From positions 202,769,959 to 202,833,958 of the forward strand of contig CP136062.1 in NCBI GenBank assembly GCA_032622095.1: a DNA stretch of 64,000 bases, in the 5' to 3' direction. Shown piece by piece: positions 11,416 to 22,784 of the stretch. Position numbers and translations under genes: made by a program. Under the pieces are notes generated by a model. It did no database searches. It was not told the DNA's origin and saw only the letters and a list, made by a program, of their open reading frames with translations. The first letter of the stretch is position 1. The number at the start of each line of letters is the position of its first letter. The stretch comes from Siphonodentalium dalli. Taxonomy: Eukaryota; Mollusca; Scaphopoda; Gadilida; Siphonodentaliidae.

Positions 11416-12168
11416 CTGCCGGATGTGAAATAAGTTATAATAGCATCTCTTATTTACATGTATTAAGGTGACGAACTGGCGGTTAATTTCAACATTTATG
11501 ATCATGACAAATTTTAAGAAACCTAATCTTCAAGAGTTGAAGCTACATCCTCAAATTCATGGATTCGTCGAAAAGCTGGAGCATTTATCTAGTAAAAATA
11601 TCAGCTGCAAGTATTGGTTTATGTTTGCAGGAAAGGATAGTATAAAAGGAATTTTTGACACATTCTTAAAAACAACACTTCCTGAGTTTTAACAGATGAT
11701 TTTCATAAGGATTCAACTACGGTTTGATTTAATTTAATTTAATTATGAGCAGAAATCTCCCATTGAATCACAACAGTACCTATAGTTTACATTGCATTGT
11801 AGGTGGAATTTGTTTATGTGTCAGTGTACACACGGTACCAACTTTTGATAGATTTCGCTTGGTCCTCAGCAGTCCCGTGACGGTCCGGAATTATCGTTTT
11901 TATGGAGGGAGTTGTTCTTCTTGCTCAGGATCCCATGGTACTACATGTAAATATATGTTCTAAAAATTGACTGAAAAATTCAGAAATACAAGCTCGCGCA
12001 AAGTTGCGTCCACGGAGGGACCCATCTGATTCCAGTATACCCCCATAACTTCGTTCGTTAAGGGGTATAGTTATGCGTGTTTTTTTCGGACGGAACATCT
12101 CAAAGGCATGTTTATGCCGAAATTGTTGTATATTTGGTATATTAACATCCTCTGTCAATTCAACTGAC

Positions 12169-12369
12169 CTCTATCAATAGGCGGCCTTGGTGTAGTAAAT
12201 CTCCAGGGCGGTAGGTTCGGTTCGACGTTGTTGTTGTTGTTGTTACTTGCGGCTGCAGCTGACCATGGAAACGAGCAACAAATTCCTTCCTCACAACCAG
12301 CAGGTCTCATTATTTGGTGGCTTCCCCCGCTGCATTCCGATTGACAGTGGCCCCCAAACACTAGGCATG
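12169..12369 (-). CDS. Gene A exon: six-cysteine defensin/clip-like module 2 and Pro-rich linker
   Basis: This 201-bp exon is phase 1 at both ends. It begins CLVFGGHCQSEC and continues to GCEEGICCSF. The spacing C-x6-C-x3-C-x12-C-x4-CC is that of beta-defensins, big-defensin C-terminal domains and tick carboxypeptidase-inhibitor-like domains, and also resembles arthropod clip domains, which end in CC. After the module come six Asn codons (a gtt microsatellite on the plus strand) and a Pro-rich linker, WRFTTPRPPIDR. That linker leads straight into the activation exon. The acceptor is tttacataatacag and the donor gtcagttg. The six-Cys fold assignment is inferred from spacing only. Confidence 0.8.
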
Positions 12370-12942
12370 CTGTATTATGTAAATAGTGCAAATAGACACA
12401 ATCATATTCGACGTTCTGATGCAATTTACGAAAGTAAAACGTCACACTGTGCAGCCGATTGGAGGTTCTCAGTGCAAATAGAGACCTCTCAGTATCTTTC
12501 ATAGGCATCTAGTGCAAATTTGCTTTTTTACGAAATATAAACACAAATAGATCCATTCGTTTTGCCATACAATTATAATGGGAAGAATATCAGTGAGATG
12601 GGTCTAAATCTTCTGGGGATAATGTGACTCGCGTTTAAAGCAGAAATGGCGTGAACAAGCTTACATGTGGTCTAAAAGTTTCCTAATAAACATTCTGGAG
12701 AGCTTTCTGCGTGGTGCGTTTTGAGAATAATAATGCAAATATTCATCTTTAAAGGGAGCTTTATATTGTTGTTTTTGTTTTGTTGATATTCAGCCATGAT
12801 GCTGAATAAAGAGATCGACAGAGTACCTTTAATAACATACTAACATTCTGGACGCCGTTGTAGCAAATGGCCGTTATGGTGTTCTACCATCTCATTGACA
12901 TTACAATGCACCTCTGACATAACACTCAAGCACTATACTCAC

Positions 12943-13065
12943 GAACAAACCCACGATCGTAAGTCCTGAAGCAGCATGTTCCGAACCCGCAGTCCACTCT
13001 GTATGACTGGCTGTACCCTGGTGGACAAAACCTCAGGAAACACATCCCCCCATAGTTGATGCAGT
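12943..13065 (-). CDS. Gene A exon: six-cysteine defensin/clip-like module 1
   Basis: This 123-bp exon is phase 1 at both ends. It encodes CINYGGMCFLRFCPPGY and then DCGFGTCCF. The spacing C-x6-C-x4-C-x11-C-x4-CC and the GG before the second Cys match module 2, so the two exons are tandem copies of one domain. The acceptor ends gatacttcag and the donor is gtgagtata. The split codon with the next exon gives Pro. The exon is too short to stand out as an ORF. A signal-peptide exon is expected further upstream on the minus strand but was not recognised, so the start codon is unknown. Confidence 0.78.
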
Positions 13066-13104
13066 CTGAAGTATCAAGTCAACCTCATGCTATATGCGTT
13101 ATAA

Positions 13105-13704
13105 TAAGCCTATTCACTGTTTAGCGATTTTCAAGATGGCCGATGGTTCTATATGGTCCGATTCCTAGCATTTTACCCAACCCACCGGTAAAAGGTCAAA
13201 GTTAAGAAGTAGCTTGCATCCATTTGTAAACATTCGACAGTGCGAGCATTGTTTTATCAGCATTTTGATGGCATAATTTCAGTTATTCTGAGTGCAACTA
13301 CGCGTTTAAGAATTGTTTTGTGGCCATGTCATCTACAGAGTTAGGATCTGGTGACGATGCGGACATTCAGACGTTTAAGCTATGTTTTCTCAACGAACTT
13401 CTCATAATTTACTGATAAATTATAAATAGCGAGTATTTGCGATACAAAAAATAACGCAAAAACATATATGTGATACACTCAATCCATCTACTGCGCGAAA
13501 TCTACGTATTGTATGTATTCCGTGTGATTGTTTAATTAGTTTTATGAAGTTGTCGCACCTGCGAGTCGGTAACGAACTGTTGCTATCTTATTTTGAGAAT
13601 TCCCAGACTGGGGCCATATGCTAAAAATAGATGCTACTTTTTAACTTTGACCTCCGGAGACCAAATGGCGGATTCACCGCGAGTTAGTGAACTTACTTAT
13701 TGAA
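13105..13704. repeat. Possible MITE with imperfect inverted ends
   Basis: The left end reads aataagcctattcact and the right end agtgaacttacttatt, which pair with few mismatches. Inside, aaaggtcaaagttaagaagtagc at about 13193 pairs with gctactttttaactttgacct at about 13632. No ORF is seen. It lies 40 bases upstream of module exon 1, beside its splice acceptor region. Confidence 0.45.
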
Positions 13705-14772
13705 GATTGTCTTTCCGAACTGACGCTATCACACCGTCCAATAAATTCGCAGCCTCTCAGTAAAAATGGAGATATCTGAGTGGCAGTACACAAACGTACA
13801 TCAGCCTCTCGGTGCAATGTGGCTTTTGTAACGAAGTTTTTGGACTATGTACATGTAGATAGGTGTAATAAAATATATGTAGCTGTCGATTAAATCAATG
13901 TTTAATGCAATTGTTTTTTGCTGGATTGTAAACTATTGTTTCCAAAACAAAGCCAACCTCACAAAGAAACCATTCGCGGATCCAGCATGTGTGGTAACGT
14001 GGTCTTTCGTCTCACATTAAAACGATATTCGATCTCTAAAAAAAAAAAATGTAAAGGGGGACACTTTATTTCAGGTTCACAAGTCTCCTACCTGTTAATA
14101 TATCGTAATTGAGTATACATGTAATCTATCAATCGACCTACATTGTCGTTTCTTAAAGCGACACATGCCAACTTATTAAAAAACTTACACTCACTGGACA
14201 TTGGTCATCTGAGGTATAGGTGAAATGACGGATGATGAAGCGGACAACGAGACTGTGATCTCTACAGCTAGATATACCAGTACCGGTACCGAAGGTTACG
14301 GAAATGCGGGATTACTCACTAAGAATTGACAAAGTTGCGAAAAAGAAATCGAAGGGAATGTCTGTTTATCTCGATAATGTGGAAGTGAAAAACAAAGGAA
14401 GATGTGTCACAATCGATTTGGATACCAGGAAATTCGAAGCATACAGGTATGGTGTAACAGAAATATATTGAGATTCTGTTAAGATGAAGGAGAAAAACGG
14501 ATCTATTTGGCGCGTTGTCTGCGACAAAAAAGGTGTTGAAGTTGAGGACATTGTTAAAGTTCCAACCAGAAGTAAGTCGTGTATGTTAACTATTCATATA
14601 TTCAGAACCCAAAACAAAATGATGTTGCGAGGACCCAAACCTAACATAATTTGGTGGCTGACTAATATTCTGCCTAATATATAGAGCATTGGATTTAACT
14701 CTGTTTTTGATGGCGACATTCATAGTATTGTTAGCGCTGTGTATAAACGAGGAAAATGTCCTGCCTTGAAGC

Positions 14773-15421
14773 ATGCAAAATAATCAAGAAGCTGGATTGA
14801 TAATTGATGCTCTTGATCTGGAACGACCGTCAGCGTCTGTGTGGTCTGAAAGTAATGGCACTGGAGAAATGTCAGATGCTAATGATCAGGACGTGTCGTT
14901 AATTGTTGACAAACATATACATTGCACACACATTCGTAGGGGACAAAAGGCAAGGAAGCTATGCAGCATCACATTTGGAGATCATATAACTACATATACG
15001 TTAAAATCATCAGTCGATGAGCTGCACGTGTTGGTTGAAGAGAATAAACTCGAGCAGAAGGAACAACGAGAGTCAATAGATGACATGAAAGCTTTGATCA
15101 ACAGCCTTCTCGAAGAACAAGCCAGAGAATTTCGTGCACCAACGAAATAGCTTAAGCTGGAGTTGGAAAACATTAGGATAGAGAACACGGCACTGAGAAA
15201 GGAAGTAGAAATGCTTAGTGTAGTGAAACATAATCTTCAAGCGACATCAGGAGCAAAAGGAACAATACCTATTGACAATTGTTTAGTCAAGTCGAAGGTT
15301 CTTATAACACCTGATAAACAAACTGAGGATGCTACCGACGAAATTCTAGTATCGACTGAAAACAGGTTCAGTTTAATTTCAAACCAGGATATTACGTTGG
15401 AGTCCATACCATGTGTAATAT

Positions 15422-15455
<34 letters not shown>

Positions 15456-16164
15456 CGAATGCAGCTCCGATATTGTTGACAATACTCCGAATAACTTTGT
15501 TAATGAACGGCAGGTGAATGATTATGTGGTTCCGGTTCATTTGATACTCGGAGATTCGGTGATCAGAGGGATTATACCAGAAAGGATGTATGTCGGGAAT
15601 GAGGAAGTTAAATTTGTTGTAAGACCAGGACAAAGACTTAAGGGTCTTAGGAGATGGTTCGAAGATGACAATGCTTGTAAATATGGAAATGTACACCAAG
15701 TTACTATACATGTCGGCATTAACAGCTATCGGCACAATATAGAAACAACAGACAGCGATCTGGAGGACTTTCATACTGAAGTTAGAAGGGCGCTACCAAC
15801 TGCAGATATCAGAATTTCGTCCGTGTTGCCAACGTTGCATTCAGACCGCATTAACAGGATGATTGAGAAAACAAATTAAAAATATTACGGATTCTGTTTG
15901 AAACATGGCTTCACATTCATAGACAATACTCCCTCATTCGTTAACTCGCGAGACAATGAGGTCAGATACAATGTGTATCGTGATAATTGGCACCCAAATT
16001 TTATTGGAACGAAAGTACTGGCTAAGAGCATAAAATATGCATGTCGTGATATTATGTTTGGAGGAGATTGGAAAAGTATCAGCGTAGTGTGCCCGAGAGA
16101 TAGTAGATTGAGAGGATATTCTAACAGACAGCAGTCTTCATATAGCCATGGATTACCAGCATAG
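14773..16164 (+). pseudogene. LINE ORF1: coiled coil plus SGNH esterase
   Basis: Frames 14773-15150 and 15163-15879 are a Glu/Lys-rich coiled coil, separated by one stop at 15148. A (gat)n run at 15424-15456 adds eleven Asp. The SGNH hydrolase follows: block I LILGDSVIRG, block III VTIHVGINS (usual GxND; here Asn-Ser) and, after a stop near 15877, block V RDNWHPNFIG with catalytic Asp and His. In ORF1 proteins of CR1/L2-type LINEs the esterase is thought to act in RNP or membrane association; the role is not settled. Two in-frame stops make this a decayed copy. Confidence 0.75.
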
Positions 16165-16518
16165 GCCAAATGTTGCTGGTCCAAATAGTGAGATGCGTAG
16201 AAATTCGTTAAGGAATTAAATTAATAATATATGTTTAGAGAGCAATTTTCATATTTCAGCGAAAGCTTGATGAAAAGATTCGGAATAGCATGTAATGCTT
16301 TCGCACCACAATACTTACTTACATGTATGCCATGTATTATTATTGTTGTATATTGATGTTTAATGTAAAAATCTAAGCAATCCCAATCAAGCTTAACTAT
16401 GCTAAGATGAAATATATACCACTATCAATTTATCAAATGTCCGATACACATGTAAATAGATCGAAGTGGGTGTTTTATCTCCAATGACCTAGTCCAATTT
16501 AATTATACCAATTTAAAT

Positions 16519-17371
16519 ATGCCAAATAGTGTAATATCAACAATTCACTCTTTAACACACAATTTATGTTACACCGCGTTGAATGCACAAGGCATTGTTA
16601 ACACACTTAATGATTCTGATTTCATACGGCAATTAGATCGATATGATTTCATAACTATTTCAGAAACTTGGCATCAAGACCCCGGGAATATAAGTTTAAC
16701 TGGCTATCAGTGTATTGATTTGAGCAGAAATTCGAAAGATAACGTGAAAGGTGGAATAGCATTTTATTTTCGATCAAAGAATGCGAAGTTTGTTACACGT
16801 GTGCATAACATTCACGATATTGCGTTATGGGTAGAGTACTGTTTAACGGAGAAATATTTGGTCAAAAGTCTGATGTCATTTTCGTTTCTGTGTACCTGCC
16901 ACCAAAAAATTCTACTTATTGGAAAACAAGAGATGGTTACGATTTCGTCTTTGAGATATCGAGACAGAACTCCGCAAATATGACCCAACATCGCTTCTTA
17001 TCATTCTGGGTGGAGACTTTAATGCACGGGACAGGCGGAAGGCGGATTATGTCGCGTTTGATGAGGACAGGTTCACCACATCATCTGAAAGTTATGTCTT
17101 AGATAGCGTGAAACACAGGGCTAGTTTAGACAAAGAAACAAATTCGTTTGGACTTAATTTGCTAAAACTCTGTAAATCGGCGTCCGTGAGAATAGTAAAT
17201 GGTCGCAAACCTGGTGATTATTTGGGAAATTATACGAGTTTTCAGTATAATGGTGCGAGTTTAGTGGATTACGTGATTATTTCAGAGAGATATTTATCCG
17301 ATGTGAGTTACTTTTGTGTTAAACAACCTACTGAATATTCAGATCACTGTCAACTAGCAATACATATATGA
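16519..17371 (+). pseudogene. LINE ORF2 apurinic-like endonuclease (EEP)
   Basis: The N-terminal frame holds LNAQGI and SETWH (the metal-binding Glu), and KGGIAFYF. After a frameshift near 16900, GGDFNAR (about 17010-17035) and then TSFQYNGASLVDYVI and YSDHCQLAI give the remaining EEP motifs, including the SDH catalytic signature. The enzyme nicks target DNA for target-primed reverse transcription. At least two frameshifts separate the pieces. Confidence 0.78.
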
Positions 17372-18222
17372 ACATAAAGTCACAAGATGTCAATAAAACT
17401 GCATTTAAATATCATTATACGAAACCGTACGGTGTGGCTAAATGGTCTCGAGATAGTGATGCTAAAGTAAAACAGGCGCTGGTAGATGCTGATATGCAAC
17501 ACCGCTTATTGAAATTTAGATCAAATGTATACGAACGCGATAAGAACGGAATAGAACAAGCTGTGCGCGATTATGATAATATCGTGAATTATGTTAATGC
17601 CACCGCAACTCAATTTGTTAAAAGTAAAAATAAACAAATGCAAAGGAAACGTAAATGGTTTGATGCAAAATGCAATGAATTGAAAAAACATATGAAGCAC
17701 GCGAGTAACGAAATGAAGCGATACACTCGCAATGCAGATCTCCGAAATGAGCGTTTTCGTCGCTAAAAAAGCTTATAAAAGGGAAACAAAAAATAAATCG
17801 AAATTGTATTATCAGGAAATATTGCAAAACCTGGATGATATTGAGACAAGTGACCCTTCTGAATATTGGCGTATAATTAATGGTCTTAGACCACGAAAAG
17901 ATTAAATGAATAATTTGCACCCTGATGAATGTGTAGATTTTTAAAAAGAACTTTTATGTAAAGAAATAATTCCATGAGACGAAAATGACCATGTGCGGGG
18001 AACGCCGCGTATAGATGTAGATCAAAATATTAGCGACGAAGCGATAACATCGGAATAAATACTCAAATGCCTTAAGCTCTTGAAAAATAGGAAATCTTCT
18101 GAAAATGGAAATAGTTCAAATGAATTTCTTAAATCAGTAGTACCAGAGATAATAGATGAGACAACAAAACTGTTCAATCTAGTGTTATGTTCCGGATATT
18201 ACCCTAAACATTGGAGTTTTCC
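17368..18222 (+). pseudogene. LINE ORF2 linker and RT N-terminal block
   Basis: The frame 17368-17766 is strongly basic and helical (KKHMKHASNEMKRYTRN), typical of the region between EEP and RT. The frame 18080-18228 carries LKNRKSSENGNSSNEFLK, a degenerate form of the conserved 'LKxGKSxGxDxIxxExLK' RT block 0, and then YYPKHWSFPLI. The coding sequence stops at the Polinton insertion point, and the frame resumes on the other side of it. Confidence 0.75.
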
Positions 18223-18228
18223 ACTCAT
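18223..18228. other. Left target site duplication of the Polinton, ACTCAT
   Basis: ACTCAT directly precedes the AGT terminus of the element at 18229. The identical hexamer follows the other end at 33045-33050. Six-base duplications are the norm for Maverick/Polinton integration. Confidence 0.9.
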
Positions 18229-19910
18229 AGTAGTTATATGGGACTCGTTGACGACAATCGTAAAATTGGGCGTAAGTGTATTTTGAGTATGATAGTGTTA
18301 TATTACTATATATTTGAAAGTCGTTAATAAAAATGGGCGTAAGTATATTTTGAGTGTCATTGGGTAGGTCGTCATAGTGATATAGAATATTTGAGCGTCA
18401 TTGTTAAAATTGTGTGTGTGTGTGTGTGTATATTTTGAACATGTGTGAAGAATTTATTAATAGATCAAGAAACCTGATACAGATATTTTTTAGTAAACCA
18501 AGAGAGCAAGATACAAACAGGGTGATTCAGACAAGCTTTACCAAAAAATCTGATGCAAATGACTTTACACACAGGTGTTGTATTGTATTGGTCATGTAAT
18601 CTCATCTGATGCAAATGACTTAAAGGTTCAGAAAGGCTTTAATGCTGCATGTGATTTGCTTAAAGCAAATCCGTCGCATTCTCTAACATCAAAGTACAGA
18701 CACCGTGTTTGTGAATTTAATACAAGTTTCAGACAAATTATAATATTTTTCATGAAACTCGGTATTGTTTGTAACAATTTTTTTGGTAAATTTATTAATC
18801 GATGTCTACAAATAGCTTAACTAGTTTATATATCAATTAGGTGTCTGCAGATGTTCACATTTTGTTTTAGGTATATATTCTCGACAAAAAATATATATTG
18901 TCATACCACACACTATCGACAAACATGATGATTGAAGAAATTATTAATTGTTTATGTTTATGAACATACCAATGGATTGGTCACAATGACCAACACGAGG
19001 ATAATTACCAACACGAGGACAAGGCTCAACGAAATGTTAATGAAAGTAATGATGAACACGAGACCAATGCTGATGATGAATCCGATGAAAATGCTAATGA
19101 TAGTGACTGGGACCAGTCGACAGAATTGTCAGACAGTTCTTATCTGGATGTACGTGCTGATTATTGGGACATGCCTATTATTCCCTATAGATTCAATGTA
19201 TGCATTCATGCTGTTGACAATGACCAGGATGACAGCGACTCGGACCAGTCGACAGAATTGTCAGACAGTTCTTATCTGGACGTGGATAATGAATATTGGA
19301 CCACCAGTTCGCAGTCGTCGTGGACTAGCTCGGATTCTGATTCCAGTACCGGCAGTTATCAGCAGCCCGCGGATAATTGGGACATTGAAATGGAATTGGC
19401 TGCAGAATATTCATATCTGCTGGATAGCGCCTATTCGTCCGAGGAAATGTCGGACGATTCTGTCGACTGGTAGCTCTAAAAATAATACCCAGAAGAGCTG
19501 TTGATTGTATTGTGTATAACGTTGTATTTTATGTCATCAATAAATAAATGTATAATCGATTATGTTTTCAATAATAATCTCTTTCTGGGGTCTATCGTGT
19601 TAAAAATTTTATACAACTTATTGACAAGAGATTTTCCACTCAATTTTTGTCACAGACCTACGTTATAATACGCCACCCTCCCATCCCACATACCTCCCCT
19701 CCCCATCACCCTCCCATCCCACATCCCCTCCCCACACCCATTCGTACGCGTATACATACACGTTGGACATTGATGCAAATGCGGAGTAATGTATAGTATT
19801 ACCCATCTCACAGCGACGCTCTTTGTTCATAAGTGCCGTACTCTCAAACGCTGAACATTTCATAGAAACTTCTCCAACACGGCCATAACCAAATACGGAG
19901 TAATGTATAG
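18229..19910 (+). repeat. Polinton left terminal inverted repeat
   Basis: This pairs with 31376-33044 in reverse. Matching covers the end sequence, a (gt)n run at 18409-18430, a non-coding stretch, the acidic ORF, and a G/C-rich run of 'cctcccatcccacat' words. It ends at aaatacggagtaatgtatag, after which the two sides diverge. Substitutions and small indels between arms show some time since insertion or imperfect homogenisation. Confidence 0.9.
18925..19473 (+). pseudogene. TIR-encoded acidic Ser/Asp-rich protein, left copy (one stop)
   Basis: The frame opens at ATG 18925 (MMIEE) and would run to TAG 19471. A TGA at 18961 interrupts it where the right copy has TGC. It contains a duplicated module, DQSTELSDSSYLDV, occurring twice about 40 residues apart, each followed by a Tyr/Trp pair (DYWDM, EYWTT). 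It ends with an acidic tail, SSEEMSDDSVDW. A start at the internal ATG 19126 would still give 115 residues. There is no match to a known Polinton core gene; function unknown. Confidence 0.55.
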
Positions 19911-20297
19911 TTCTATAAGCCGCTAATACGTCACCTGTACATATAAGCGGCTTATCGAGTTATACAAATAATGATGTTATAAGAACTCTAGGTGCTAATA
20001 ATATTACTGGCGGCAGTGTCATCCTGTCAATCATTTCCCGTTCATCTTCGTCCGAATCTAGAATGGTCACCTGTATCTTCCCCGAAAATATTCGTTCCTG
20101 ACATAACTCTGTGTTTACTGTCCTTATGTCTTTGTAGATTGTATAAGAAGAATTTTCTGCATAGATGGCACCCATGCATTATCGCGTCTCATTCATATAT
20201 ATCTTATCTACACACGCCCTCCATCACAATTGTTTACTCATCAAGTTTACAAATAATGATGTTTATAAGAACTGAAGCTATTAATATATAGGACACA
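19911..20297. other. Polinton subterminal non-coding stretch
   Basis: Between the left TIR and the ATPase. The word acaaataatgatgtt recurs at about 19964 and 20248, and a related copy lies at 31253 near the right TIR. A hairpin-like pair, ataagccgct and agcggctta, sits at 19915-19952. A 71-codon minus frame (19960-20175) contains an acidic stretch (DSDEDERE) but matches nothing I recognise. Confidence 0.4.
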
Positions 20298-20975
20298 GTG
20301 GGAAACAATGTGGTGGACTATAGCCATATCGTCATACCATTTGAACCTTGTTTGAGTATTTGCACCAATGGACCAACTGGTGCTGGTAAAACGAGATGGG
20401 TCTACAGATTCCTACAAAATCTTAGTGGAATGTATTCTAGAGATCCACCTAAGAAAATAATGTACTGTTATGATATTTATCAAAATTTCTATGATGAAAT
20501 TAAATCATCAATTGAAAATTTGATTATGCATCAAGGATTACCTAGCCAATCAGAAATATAACAATTTGCTGATGGTCAACACAATCTGTTAATATTAGAC
20601 GACTTGATGCATCGTATTATTGACCAAAAAGAAATCGAATTACTATTTACACAGCAAACTCATCATCGTTGTCTTTCGGTGCTATTTATTTCACAAAATA
20701 TATATGCCCAAGGCAAGGCGGTGAGAACTATAGTCTTAAACACGTGGTATCTAGTTTTATTCAAAAATTTGAGGGATGGTTCACAAATTTCAACACTCGG
20801 TAGACAGCTGTATCCGGGTAAATCTAAAGTACTTATTGATGCATATAAGGATTGCATGAAGAAACCATTTGCGTACCTTATAATAGATATGTCCCCTCAC
20901 ACTGAGGATAAATACAGACTGAGAACAGACGTATTTCCCAACCAAGACCCAAAAATTTACGTATCTACTACATAA
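20298..20975 (+). pseudogene. Polinton genome-packaging ATPase (FtsK/HerA-like), one stop
   Basis: Walker A is GPTGAGKT at about residue 29 and Walker B is LLILDDLM. A sensor-like LFISQN and a C-terminal IIDMSPHT segment follow. The order and size fit the ~220-residue A32/FtsK-HerA ATPase of Polintons, which packages DNA into capsids. A single in-frame TAA at 20559 lies between the Walker motifs; the frame resumes at once (QFADGQHN). The rest is intact, so the lesion looks recent. It is the first gene inside the left TIR. Confidence 0.88.
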
Positions 20976-20990
20976 TAAGAGGGGTCCGTT

Positions 20991-21338
20991 TTGGAGCTGG
21001 GTCACAATGATAAAATGAGTCGCTTATTATGCACAGAGGTGAATTTTGTCAGAATCTTGGCATCAACCCAATCAAGATCTCAACGAAACGCATTATTGAC
21101 ATCGATAACGAATAATCAGTTGAAAGTTCTAGTTGAAATTACGGTCAATTTACTACATGAAATTTTAACAGTTACGGTTCAACAAAAAGCTAAATTACGG
21201 CGATATAAATCATTTTATATATTCTTGGGTGATAAATCTGTGAGCTTGTTGAGGAAAAGAAAAAGTGTGAATAAGTACGGACCAGCCATTGATTTGATGC
21301 TGAACATCGTTGAACCTAAATTGAAACAGATTTTGTGA
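20991..21338 (+). CDS. Polinton small basic conserved protein
   Basis: 115 residues. The core has QRNALLTSITNNQLKVLVEI, then a short loop and QQKAKLRRYKSF, followed by a basic stretch, LLRKRKSV. Small proteins with this 'QRkaLL...EI..NLL...qk.kLrr(y/h)k' layout occur next to capsid and integrase genes in many animal Mavericks; the role is not established. It starts 13 bases after the ATPase stop and overlaps the next ORF by 4 bases, as in a compact operon-like array. No lesions. Confidence 0.65.
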   Translation: MELGHNDKMSRLLCTEVNFVRILASTQSRSQRNALLTSITNNQLKVLVEITVNLLHEILTVTVQQKAKLRRYKSFYIFLGDKSVSLLRKRKSVNKYGPAIDLMLNIVEPKLKQIL

Positions 21339-21643
21339 TGGAGGCTGTGAAGAAAACTGTTTTGATACCTTATGAAAAATATATGATGTATACAGAAAAA
21401 AGTGAAGACAAAAAAGTTTCATCTAACCCTAGTATTGAGCACAGAGAGATCACGGCAAACAATAGCAGTCATCCTGAAGAAATGAATAAGGAAACTGAAC
21501 CTCTATTAGTAAAGGCAATCGAAAAATCAGGAGTTAATACATCTAATAATACATCGATCAAGACTCGCACTAAAGAAAGAAAAAAGAAAATAAGAGAGAC
21601 TAAAAGTAAAATAGACCTCCTGGTATCATTGCCGGTAGACTGA
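21335..21643 (+). CDS. Polinton small hydrophilic protein
   Basis: 102 residues. The N-terminus, KKTVLIPYEKYMMY, resembles the 'VLVPyeKY' start seen in small proteins beside Maverick integrases. The rest is charged and low-complexity, ending in a Lys/Arg-rich run (TRTKERKKKIRETKSK) that could be a nuclear-targeting or DNA-binding tail. It overlaps the preceding ORF by ATGA at 21335. Function unknown. Confidence 0.55.
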   Translation: MMEAVKKTVLIPYEKYMMYTEKSEDKKVSSNPSIEHREITANNSSHPEEMNKETEPLLVKAIEKSGVNTSNNTSIKTRTKERKKKIRETKSKIDLLVSLPVD

Positions 21644-21674
21644 CGAAGATAAAGAAGAAACAGTTAATATCTCT

Positions 21675-22758
21675 GTGAACAATATGGCCGATTGGAAAGA
21701 TTATCTGAGTTCTATTTATTTTAATCCGAGTCATCCTGCATCGTACTCGGTAGCTACAAAGTTGTACCAGGCTGTAAAATCGGAAAATAAGCACATCATT
21801 CCCATATGTAAAATTATGGAGTGGCTACAAAATCATGAAAGTTATTCACTAACAAAAAGTGTGAGAAGAAAATTCCCAAGGTCTCGAATTATTAAAAATG
21901 CTGTCGACAGTCAATGGGATGGAGCCCTCATGGATATGAATGACATTTCCAAAGAGAATGACGATTACACATACGTGTTAATAATGATAGACATTCTTTC
22001 TAGGAAGATATGGTGCGAAGCTATAAAGAGAAAAACAGGAATTAATGTGCTCAATGCTTTCAAACATATTTTTGAAGGTGGAATAACCCCACGACTCATC
22101 AGGATGGACCGTGGTTTGGAATTCACAAACAAACGGGTCAAAAGTTACCTTCAGGGTCTCAATATAGCACAAATTGTTACCCAAAATGAAACGAAGGCCA
22201 ACTATGCAGAACGAGCTATAAAAACTATCAAACATAAGATTTCACGTTATATTATAAAGCATAATAATGCTAGATATATCGACATTCTACAAGATATTGT
22301 GAACAGTCATAACCAGACTATTCATCGTTCTTTGGGTACCACCCCTGACTCAATAACGGTTGGGAATGTAGTGATTAATAAGACAGAGGGGTGGTGTTAA
22401 AAGTAAGTTGAAGAAAAAGTTCAAATACAACGTAGGTGGTATCACCAAAGCAGTTTTTGACAGAGAATATTCTCAGAAATGGACTGGAGAGTTGTTCAAA
22501 GTGACTAAGAAGTTTTACAGGCAGAACATACCCGTGTATACATTGAAAGATTTCTTGGATGAAGCCGTTGGGGGCGCTTTCTACGAGTCAGAACTTCAAA
22601 TGATGCGTGTGGATCACAATACAATTTACAGAATAGATAAAATTGTCAAAAAGAGGAAACGAAAGGGCCAAAATGAAGTACTAGTGCGTTGCCATTCATG
22701 GCCAGACAAATTTAATTCGTGGATTTTAGAGTCGGACGTCGCCAATTATCAAAATTAA
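21675..22758 (+). pseudogene. Polinton retroviral-type integrase with chromodomain, frameshifted
   Basis: The catalytic core in 21675-22400 shows the D,D,E triad: LMDMND, RMDRGLEF (family form usually TDRGxEF) and a Glu in KANYAERAIKTIK. The C-terminal part in 22408-22758 is in another frame. It holds a chromodomain-like end (IYRIDKIVKKRKRKGQ, SWPDKFNSWILESDV), which in chromoviral and Polinton integrases helps choose chromatin targets. The two frames are separated by a stop at 22398 and a frame change, so one indel split the gene. The integrase cuts and joins the element ends and makes the 6-bp duplication. Confidence 0.88.
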
Positions 22759-22784
22759 TAAGAATAAACTATACACGGGAACAA

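Larger units (their letters stand above)
14220..18228 (+). mobile_element. SGNH-esterase/EEP/RT LINE (CR1-L2-like), 5' part
   Basis: The order is an N-terminal segment (about 14300-14580, YSLRIDKVAKKK and NGSIWRVVCDKKG in two frames), ORF1 with coiled coil and SGNH hydrolase (14773-16164), EEP endonuclease (16519-17371), a basic linker (17368-17766) and the first block of RT (18080-18228). ORF1 esterases with EEP-RT ORF2 are known from CR1/L2-type LINEs. The RT is cut at 18228 by the Polinton, and the remainder lies at 33051-35000. Multiple frameshifts show the copy is inactive. Confidence 0.85.

Noticed and set aside
11468-11692. Plus-strand 74-codon ORF in gene A's intron (KKPNLQELKLHPQIHGF)
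   Set aside because: Composition is protein-like, but no homologue, promoter or partner exon is recognised; opposite in strand to the host gene.
15237-15774. Minus-strand ORFs over LINE ORF1, with poly-Ser or poly-Ile
   Set aside because: Shadows of the (gat)n run and of the plus-strand esterase frame.
18932-19504. 190-codon ORF rich in Met/Thr/Arg overlapping the acidic TIR ORF
   Set aside because: It is the shifted frame of the acidic ORF; the low-complexity codons give no stops in either frame. The acidic frame keeps its motif in both TIRs.
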